NCBI RefSeq assembly: GCF_009795845.1
Contig: NZ_WTEX01000018.1
Span: forward strand, 1-47,881
DNA from: Gilliamella sp. Lep-s35
GTDB lineage: Bacteria; Pseudomonadota; Gammaproteobacteria; Enterobacterales; Orbaceae
Length of the DNA: 47,881 bases
Direction of reading: 5' to 3'
Shown here: positions 42,061-47,881 of the stretch, piece after piece
Layout: each line of letters starts with the position of its first letter
Numbering within the stretch: position 1 is the first letter of the stretch
Translations under genes and position numbers: made by a program
The notes under the pieces: generated by a model
Told to the model about the DNA's origin: nothing
The model's database searches: none
What the model saw: the letters and a program-made list of their open reading frames with translations, nothing else

Positions 42061-42327
42061 ACTGTAATTCACTTTCAAATATAGAAATAAACGGCGTGGT
42101 TAATTATCAATTAATTTAAACAATAATTATCACACGCCGCATCATCATTTTCAATGAGGAATCTGATGCTATTTTTTTATGAAATTAAGATGTAATTAGT
42201 ATCTTTTTGAATTTAATTATATTTTATAAAAACTTTCATAAAATAAATTTATTATCAAAAACTAACTATAAATAAATTAAATGACAATTATTTTAAATCA
42301 TGGTCTTTATACCCTGATAAATTGCTC

Positions 42328-42333
42328 TATAAT
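42328..42333 (+). promoter_or_regulatory. -10 box of the aspS promoter
   Basis: Perfect TATAAT, 36 bases ahead of the aspS ATG. The -35 region (about 42305-42310) is poor. It suggests aspS is transcribed independently of relA and the phage debris. Confidence 0.4.
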
Positions 42334-42369
42334 AATTATCATTTTGTTAATAGTTTACAGGGTATTTTA

Positions 42370-44127
42370 ATGAGAACAATTTATTGCGGACAACTCAATG
42401 CAAGTCATATTAATCAGGAAGTTACGTTATGTGGCTGGGTCAATAAGCGTCGAGACTTAGGCGGTATGATTTTTATTGATATGCGTGATCGTGAAGGTAT
42501 TGTGCAAGTTTTTTTCGATCCTGATTATCAACAAGCCTATCAACTTGCTGGTGAACTTCGTAATGAATTTTGTATCCAAATTAAAGGTAAAGTCAGAGCT
42601 CGTCCTGAAGGTCAAATCAATAAGGATATGGCCACAGGCGAGGTTGAAGTATTGGCGACAGAATTAACGGTATTTAATCGTAGCGATGTTTTACCGCTTG
42701 ATTTTAATCAAAATAATAGCGAAGAACAGCGTTTAAAATATCGTTATATTGATTTACGTCGCCTTGAAATGTCAGCTATTTTTAAAACTCGAGCTAAAAT
42801 TACGGCGTTTGTTCGTTCGTTTATGAACGAACATGGCTTTTTGGATATCGAAACCCCTATGTTAACCAAAGCAACGCCTGAGGGAGCTCGAGATTATTTA
42901 GTTCCAAGCCGTATTCATAAAGGTGAGTTTTATGCGCTTCCACAATCACCTCAATTATTTAAACAATTGTTAATGATGTCAGGTTTTGACCGTTATTATC
43001 AAATTGTAAAATGTTTTCGTGATGAAGATTTGCGAGCAGATCGTCAACCAGAATTTACACAAATTGATGTCGAAACGTCATTTATGACAGCCGAGCAAGT
43101 GCGCGATATTATGGAACAGATGATTCGTGAACTTTGGTTACATGTTAAAAATGTGGATTTAGGTAAGTTTCCTATTATGACTTTTGCCGAGGCGATGCGC
43201 CGTTATGGTAGTGATAAGCCTGATTTGCGTAATCCGCTTGAAATTATTGATGTGGCTGATTTAGTTAAAGATGTTGATTTTAAAGTATTTTCAACACCAG
43301 CAAATGATCCAAAAGGACGTGTAGCATTACTTTGTGTTCCAAATGGCGCTCAATTAACACGTAAACAATTGGATGAATATACTCAGTTTATTTCTGTTTA
43401 TGGCGCTAAAGGTATGGCGTGGATTAAAGTAAACGAACGTAGTAAAGGGTTAGAAGGCGTACAAAGCCCTGTTGCAAAATTCTTTAATGAGTCGCAAATG
43501 GAAGCGTTGCTTGATCGTGCTAATGCAAAAGATGGCGATATTTTATTATTTGGTGCCGATAGCTATAAGGTTGTTAGTGATGCGTTAGGTGCGTTGCGGT
43601 TAAGAGTGGGTAAAGATTTGGGCTTGACTGATGAAAGTAAATGGGCTGTGCTTTGGGTTGTCGATTTCCCTATGTTTGAAGAAACCGATGAAGGTTTAAG
43701 TGCTATGCATCATCCGTTTACTTCGCCGAAAGACTTTACACCTGAACAGCTTATCCAAAATCCTGAAAATGCAGTTGCAAATGCTTATGATATGGTGATT
43801 AATGGTTATGAAGTTGGTGGTGGTTCGGTTCGTATTCACCGTAGCGAAATGCAACAGGCTGTTTTTTCTATTTTAGGTATTAATGAACACGAACAACGTG
43901 AAAAGTTTGGTTTTTTACTTGATGCGTTAAAATATGGTACACCACCTCATGCAGGATTAGCATTTGGTTTAGATCGATTAACAATGCTGCTAACAGGTAC
44001 TGATAATATTCGCGATGTGATTGCATTCCCGAAAACAACCGCAGCAACTTGTTTACTTACTGATGCGCCAAGCCCAGCTAATGCGGCAGCATTAACTGAA
44101 CTTGGTATTGAAGTCAGTAAAAAGTAG
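42370..44127 (+). CDS. aspS: Aspartyl-tRNA synthetase AspS
   Basis: Class II synthetase, 585 residues from the ATG at 42370 (E. coli 590). The frame is open to 42322, but [20 protein letters not shown] is the normal N-terminus and CAGGG lies about eight bases upstream. The OB-fold anticodon domain is at 1-105; the catalytic core has [20 protein letters not shown] and [18 protein letters not shown] (motif 2); a bacterial GAD insert is near 280-415; [15 protein letters not shown] is motif 3. nudB follows within ten bases, as in E. coli. Confidence 0.97.
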   Translation: MRTIYCGQLNASHINQEVTLCGWVNKRRDLGGMIFIDMRDREGIVQVFFDPDYQQAYQLAGELRNEFCIQIKGKVRARPEGQINKDMATGEVEVLATELTVFNRSDVLPLDFNQNNSEEQRLKYRYIDLRRLEMSAIFKTRAKITAFVRSFMNEHGFLDIETPMLTKATPEGARDYLVPSRIHKGEFYALPQSPQLFKQLLMMSGFDRYYQIVKCFRDEDLRADRQPEFTQIDVETSFMTAEQVRDIMEQMIRELWLHVKNVDLGKFPIMTFAEAMRRYGSDKPDLRNPLEIIDVADLVKDVDFKVFSTPANDPKGRVALLCVPNGAQLTRKQLDEYTQFISVYGAKGMAWIKVNERSKGLEGVQSPVAKFFNESQMEALLDRANAKDGDILLFGADSYKVVSDALGALRLRVGKDLGLTDESKWAVLWVVDFPMFEETDEGLSAMHHPFTSPKDFTPEQLIQNPENAVANAYDMVINGYEVGGGSVRIHRSEMQQAVFSILGINEHEQREKFGFLLDALKYGTPPHAGLAFGLDRLTMLLTGTDNIRDVIAFPKTTAATCLLTDAPSPANAAALTELGIEVSKK

Positions 44128-44136
44128 TGATATTTG

Positions 44137-44589
44137 ATGCAAAAATTTAAGAATCCTGAATCTGTTCTGGTAGTAATATACTGCCAGACAACAGGGCGTT
44201 GCCTTATGTTACAACGGCAAGATGATCCTTGTTTTTGGCAATCAGTAACGGGTAGTATGGAAGTTAATGAATTACCAAAACAAACTGCGATTCGTGAAGT
44301 TTTCGAAGAAACTGGCATTAATATTATTGAACAAAACCTTGAGTTAATTGATGCAAAACATTCTATTGAGTTTGAAATCTTTCCACAATTTAGACATAAA
44401 TATGCGCCAGAAGTTAAGGTAAATAAAGAACATTGGTTTTATTTGCCACTTATTAATGAGATAACGCCTATGCTTACTGAACATTTAGCTTATCAGTGGC
44501 TAACGATTCATGACGCTGCCAAGCTTACCTTATCACCAAATAATAGTGAAGCTATTGGTAAAATTCATAATTTAATTAAATCTAATTGA
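44137..44589 (+). CDS. nudB: Dihydroneopterin triphosphate pyrophosphatase NudB
   Basis: Nudix hydrolase that removes pyrophosphate from dihydroneopterin triphosphate early in folate synthesis. 150 residues from the ATG (E. coli 150); a TTG one codon earlier is possible. The Nudix box is complete: GSMEVNELPKQTAIREVFEE then TGI, which fits GX5EX7REUXEEXGU. FWQSVTGSME and HWFYLPL also agree with NudB. It lies just after aspS as in many gammaproteobacteria, and is probably cotranscribed with the next small gene. Confidence 0.9.
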   Translation: MQKFKNPESVLVVIYCQTTGRCLMLQRQDDPCFWQSVTGSMEVNELPKQTAIREVFEETGINIIEQNLELIDAKHSIEFEIFPQFRHKYAPEVKVNKEHWFYLPLINEITPMLTEHLAYQWLTIHDAAKLTLSPNNSEAIGKIHNLIKSN

Positions 44590-44599
44590 GAGGCCGAAA

Positions 44600-45016
44600 A
44601 TGAAATTGAGTCTATCAGCGATTGTTATGTCTTGTTTATGTTGTTTTGTTTTAACCAGTCATGCTGAGGTAAATGTAAAAAAATGCCAACCTAATCAAAA
44701 TGATTATATTATTTTTGATGAGTACGATTCGAATATAGCTGAAAAGATAATTGAATATAAATTACATAATCAACCAGAAAAGCGAGAAAACAGTATCATT
44801 AAGATATTTGCTAATGAAAATAACGATGATCGAAATGATTGGATAGCTTCTTTTTTGTTTGATGATCAATCTGAGCAATTTCTTTTGTATCAAGTTGATC
44901 AAGATAGCTTTGTTGATCTTGATCAAAAGCAATTTGATTCCTTGTTGCCTAAAATTGTTGAGTGTAATCAAAATAAGCAACTACCTATATATAGCGAAAA
45001 CTTTGATGAAGATTAG
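44600..45016 (+). CDS. Small exported acidic protein, unknown
   Basis: 138 residues. A signal peptide (MKLSLSAIVMSCLCCFVLTSHA, cleavage before EVNV) is followed by an acidic mature protein of about 116 residues with two cysteines (KKCQP near 29, VECNQ near 124) that could form one disulphide. The middle alternates charged and hydrophobic residues, suggesting a small alpha/beta fold. I do not recognise a family. It starts 11 bases after nudB with GAGAGG upstream, and ends about 90 bases before ubiD. Confidence 0.65.
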   Translation: MKLSLSAIVMSCLCCFVLTSHAEVNVKKCQPNQNDYIIFDEYDSNIAEKIIEYKLHNQPEKRENSIIKIFANENNDDRNDWIASFLFDDQSEQFLLYQVDQDSFVDLDQKQFDSLLPKIVECNQNKQLPIYSENFDED

Positions 45017-45106
45017 TTAAATTCAAAGAGATGTTAAGAGTAAATATTAAAAGATATTTTTGGACTAGTTAGCTGAAAATCAATCAGTAACAGGGAGTAA
45101 TAATAA

Positions 45107-46570
45107 ATGAATTTTTCAAATCTTAGAGATTTTTTAGATTATCTTGAGCAGCAAGGTGAATTAAAAAGAATTACTTTCCCTGTTAATCCTTATCTTGAAA
45201 TGACTGAAATCGCTGATCGTGTTTTACGTCGTGAAGGCCCTGCCTTATTATTCGAAAATCCAATTGGTTATGATATGCCTGTTTTATGCAATTTGTTTGG
45301 TACCTCTAAACGTGTTGCAATGGGAATGGGGCGTGAAGATACTTCAGCTTTGCGTGAAATTGGTGAGTTATTGGCATTTTTGCGTGAACCAGAGCCTCCA
45401 AAAGGCATAAAACAATTTTTTAATGTATTACCTAAATATAAACAAGTGTTAAATATGCCAGTTAAACACCGTTCATCAGCGCCCTGCCAAGAGGTGGTTT
45501 TTAAAGATGATGAGGTGGATTTAACTCGTTTACCTATTATGCATTGCTGGCCTGATGATGTGGCACCACTGTTATCTTGGGGGTTAACGATAACTAAAGG
45601 TCCTTATAAAGATCGGCAAAATTTAGGCATTTATCGTTTGCAACGTTTAGGAAAAAATAAGTTAATTATGCGTTGGCTTTCACATCGTGGCGGTGCACTT
45701 GATTTTGCTGAGTGGCAACAAGCTCATCCTAATGAAAGATTTCCTGTTAGTGTTGCTATTGGTGCTGATCCGGCAACTATTTTAGGGGCAGTGACACCTG
45801 TGCCAGATACGTTATCCGAATATGCTTTTTCTGGGTTATTACGAGGTAGTCGAACAGAAGTAGTTAAATCGTTATCAAATGATTTAGAAGTTCCAGCCAG
45901 TGCAGAAATAGTTCTTGAAGGTTATATTGATCCTAATGAATTGGCATCAGAAGGTCCATATGGTGATCACACTGGTTATTATAATGAAATCGAGCAATTC
46001 CCTGTATTTACCGTGACGCATTTAACTCGCCGTAAAGATGCGATTTATCATTCCACTTATACCGGTAGGCCACCAGATGAGCCTGCGGTTATGGGGCTTG
46101 CTTTAAATGAAGTATTTATTCCTATTTTACAAAGACAATTTCCTGAAATTGTGGATTTTTATTTACCGCCAGAAGGGTGTTCATACCGTATTGCGATTGT
46201 TACAATTAAAAAGCAATACCCTGGTCATGCTAAACGGGTTATGATGGGGGTTTGGTCTTATTTACGGCAATTTATGTATACCAAATTTGTAATTGTTTGT
46301 GATGATGATATTAATGCTCGTGATTGGAAAGATGTGATGTGGGCTATTTCAACTCGTATGGATCCTCATCGAGATACGACATTTATTGATAACACTCCAA
46401 TAGACTATTTAGATTTTGCTTCGCCTATTTCAGGCTTAGGTTCTAAAATGGGGCTAGATGCTACTAATAAATGGTCAGGCGAAACTAATCGAGAATGGGG
46501 CAAATTAATTAAAAAAGATTCCAAAATCGTCGACCGTATTGATGAGATTTGGGAAAAGCTTGGTTTATAG
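45107..46570 (+). CDS. ubiD: 3-octaprenyl-4-hydroxybenzoate decarboxylase UbiD
   Basis: Prenyl-FMN-dependent decarboxylase of ubiquinone synthesis, converting 3-octaprenyl-4-hydroxybenzoate to 2-octaprenylphenol. 487 residues (E. coli 497). [45 protein letters not shown] (cofactor/metal loop) and [20 protein letters not shown] are family stretches. It needs the flavin prenyltransferase UbiX, which is not in the window. CAGGGAG precedes the ATG. It implies the organism makes ubiquinone and so can respire. Confidence 0.95.
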   Translation: MNFSNLRDFLDYLEQQGELKRITFPVNPYLEMTEIADRVLRREGPALLFENPIGYDMPVLCNLFGTSKRVAMGMGREDTSALREIGELLAFLREPEPPKGIKQFFNVLPKYKQVLNMPVKHRSSAPCQEVVFKDDEVDLTRLPIMHCWPDDVAPLLSWGLTITKGPYKDRQNLGIYRLQRLGKNKLIMRWLSHRGGALDFAEWQQAHPNERFPVSVAIGADPATILGAVTPVPDTLSEYAFSGLLRGSRTEVVKSLSNDLEVPASAEIVLEGYIDPNELASEGPYGDHTGYYNEIEQFPVFTVTHLTRRKDAIYHSTYTGRPPDEPAVMGLALNEVFIPILQRQFPEIVDFYLPPEGCSYRIAIVTIKKQYPGHAKRVMMGVWSYLRQFMYTKFVIVCDDDINARDWKDVMWAISTRMDPHRDTTFIDNTPIDYLDFASPISGLGSKMGLDATNKWSGETNREWGKLIKKDSKIVDRIDEIWEKLGL

Positions 46571-46670
46571 TGCATTGTTAATTAGAGGAAAAATTACAAA
46601 ATTTGATATAAAAACATAATTTCAAAAGGATAAACATTAAACAAAACTATTCCCTTTTGTTGCAATTATG

Positions 46671-46676
46671 TATAAT
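46671..46676 (+). promoter_or_regulatory. -10 box upstream of the Sel1-repeat gene
   Basis: Perfect TATAAT preceded by TG, 30 bases before the ATG at 46707. No good -35 and no clear Shine-Dalgarno before the gene. Confidence 0.35.
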
Positions 46677-46706
46677 TATTACTAATATCATTATAATTAA
46701 ACAAAT

Positions 46707-47771
46707 ATGAAAAAAATCCAAATTCTATTAGTATTATTGTTATCCATTTCTTATAGTGTAATAGCTACAAATTATAAGGCGCAACCAAACAACACGCAAT
46801 TACAGTTGCAAGAATTAGATTCATTGCTCCCTTCTTTACGTTTATCTGCAGAAAAAGGAAACGCTGAAGCACAGTACTCATTAGGAAGTATCTATAAACA
46901 AGGAGCAGGTGTTGAAGCAAGTGATGTTCGTGCTTTTTTTTGGTATAAAAAAGCCGCCGAACAAGGACTAGCCAAAGCGCAAAATAACTTAGCATTTATG
47001 TATCAAAGTGGATTGGGCACTCATCGAGATTTAAATGAAGCGGTTAAATATTTTAAATTGGCAGCTGATCAAAATTATGCCTTGGCAAAATATAATTTGG
47101 CTTTAATGTATCAAGAAGGGAAAGGTATAGAAAAAAATACCTTAACTGCTATTGACTATTTTAAACAAGCTGGTGACGAAGGTATTTATGATGCTTATCT
47201 GAATCTTGGCATGATATATTTTTTTGGTGATGGTGTAAAACGAGATCGAATGACTGCCGCTGATTGGTTTAGTAAAGCCGCTAAAGATAATATTCCTGAA
47301 GCTCAATACTATTTAGGGCTAATGTCTGAAAATGGCGAAGGTTTGACTCAAGATTATATAGCTGCTAGCAATTTTTATGCACAGGCGGCAGAACATGGAC
47401 ACGTACCAGCTATGTATAATTTAGCTATTATGTATGTAACAGGTACAGGTATTAAACCAGACAATACACAAGCTGCATATTGGTTTACTAAAGCTGCTGA
47501 AGCTGGCAATGCTGATGCGCAATATAATATTGGTGTAATGTATGATGTCGGTGGTGGTGTTGATAAAGATGAAAAAAGAGCCATTGAATGGTATTTAAAA
47601 GCGGCAAAGCAAGGAAGTGTTGATGCTCAGTATAATTTAGGTATCAAATATCTAGAAGGCGAAGGCGTTGATAAAGATCAAGAGCGCGCCGTCTATTGGT
47701 TTACTAAAGCTAGTGAGCAAGGTGATCAAGATGCTAAAGCTTATTTAGACAATTTATTGCCTAAGAAATAA
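46707..47771 (+). CDS. Exported Sel1-repeat (TPR-like) protein
   Basis: 354 residues with a signal peptide (MKKIQILLVLLLSISYSVIA, cleavage near residue 20), so probably periplasmic. From about 50 to 340 it consists of eight 36-residue Sel1 repeats plus part of a ninth, each like AEAGNADAQYNIGVMYDVGG followed by GVDKDEKRAIEWYLKA. These pack as paired helices and act as protein-binding scaffolds. No enzymatic domain is present. Exported Sel1 proteins occur in envelope stress, host interaction and secretion, but nothing here shows which. It is the last gene before the inverted IS end, which begins 18 bases after its stop and may have removed its terminator. Confidence 0.85.
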   Translation: MKKIQILLVLLLSISYSVIATNYKAQPNNTQLQLQELDSLLPSLRLSAEKGNAEAQYSLGSIYKQGAGVEASDVRAFFWYKKAAEQGLAKAQNNLAFMYQSGLGTHRDLNEAVKYFKLAADQNYALAKYNLALMYQEGKGIEKNTLTAIDYFKQAGDEGIYDAYLNLGMIYFFGDGVKRDRMTAADWFSKAAKDNIPEAQYYLGLMSENGEGLTQDYIAASNFYAQAAEHGHVPAMYNLAIMYVTGTGIKPDNTQAAYWFTKAAEAGNADAQYNIGVMYDVGGGVDKDEKRAIEWYLKAAKQGSVDAQYNLGIKYLEGEGVDKDQERAVYWFTKASEQGDQDAKAYLDNLLPKK

Positions 47772-47788
47772 AAAAGGCTAGTGCCACT

Positions 47789-47881
47789 TCAGATTAATGA
47801 CAAACCTCGATATAATTCGGGGTTTATTTTTTATTTAAACCATAAACAGGATTTTTAATTTGGATTTTATTAAATAAATTA
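47789..47881 (-). mobile_element. IS1182-type element, 3' end, inverted copy at the window edge
   Basis: Begins TCAGATTAATGACAAACCTC and is the near-exact reverse complement of 146-239. The two copies face inward from opposite ends and flank the whole window. The rest of the element lies outside. Confidence 0.8.
47824..47880 (-). CDS. IS1182-family transposase, last residues
   Basis: Minus-strand frame of 18 codons reading NLFNKIQIKNPVYGLNKK and then TAA at 47824-47826. It matches the copy at the left edge up to the A run, which here has six A instead of seven and so ends the frame 12 codons earlier. Which copy has the original frame cannot be told from these two alone. Confidence 0.6.
   Translation of the reverse strand, partial: NLFNKIQIKNPVYGLNKK

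Noticed and set aside
42092-42138. Hairpin with CGGCGTG / CACGCCG arms as an intrinsic terminator
   Set aside because: Long AT-rich loop, imperfect inner stem and no U run, so a terminator call is not supported.
43947-44318. 123-codon minus-strand open frame across aspS-nudB
   Set aside because: Antisense to the aspS motif 3 and the Nudix box, both clearly coding on the plus strand.

Overview
The window is AT-rich DNA from a gammaproteobacterium. Gene content and order resemble Enterobacterales and Pasteurellales (rlmD-relA; corC-lnt-gltIJKL; aspS-nudB; a NadR and a LacY close to the E. coli proteins). The low G+C, many decayed IS and prophage scraps, and sugar and amino-acid salvage genes would fit an Orbaceae gut symbiont such as Gilliamella. 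That placement is inference. Both ends lie inside inverted copies of one IS1182-type element, so the window looks like a contig broken at repeats.

Layout. 1-239: 3' end of an IS1182 transposase. 492-3811: aspT-asdA, an aspartate/alanine exchange and decarboxylation pair. 4080-7299 (minus): a lipoprotein, then nadR-pnuC for NAD salvage. 7542-11018: a DUF4139 exported protein and recD. 11085-18319 (minus): rsfS-rlmH-ybeY-corC-lnt followed by gltIJKL (glutamate/aspartate ABC importer). 18435-21536: an unusual three-gene cassette (zinc-ribbon membrane protein, SPFH/SHOCT protein, small membrane protein) bracketed by two pieces of a decayed transposase. 21744-25291 (minus): yhcC and plsB. 25763-29668: a DauA-type SulP transporter, trmB and an Agp-like phosphatase with no signal peptide. 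29751-35744: a small inverted-repeat element, a regulatory region, then lacY-galE-galT-galK-galM. 36354-40455: coaD, rlmD, relA. 40603-42060: prophage and IS wreckage. 42370-47771: aspS, nudB, a small exported protein, ubiD and a Sel1-repeat protein. 47789-47881: the inverted IS1182 end.

How the genes fit together. GltIJKL and the DauA homologue can import aspartate or C4-dicarboxylates, and AspT/AsdA can turn aspartate into alanine plus CO2 while building proton motive force. PnuC and NadR form a short pyridine salvage route. LacY with the Leloir enzymes takes in a galactoside and feeds galactose to UDP-glucose/glucose-1-phosphate, but no beta-galactosidase is in the window.

The most interesting signals are: (i) a regulatory region before lacY that copies the E. 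coli gal layout, with a near-consensus CRP site at -41.5 from a predicted start and GalR-like operators at about -61.5 and +38; (ii) a 216-bp MITE-like element directly upstream of it, with related ends elsewhere; (iii) the three-gene cassette inside a split transposase relic; (iv) a relic prophage between relA and aspS. No tRNA, rRNA or CRISPR array was seen.
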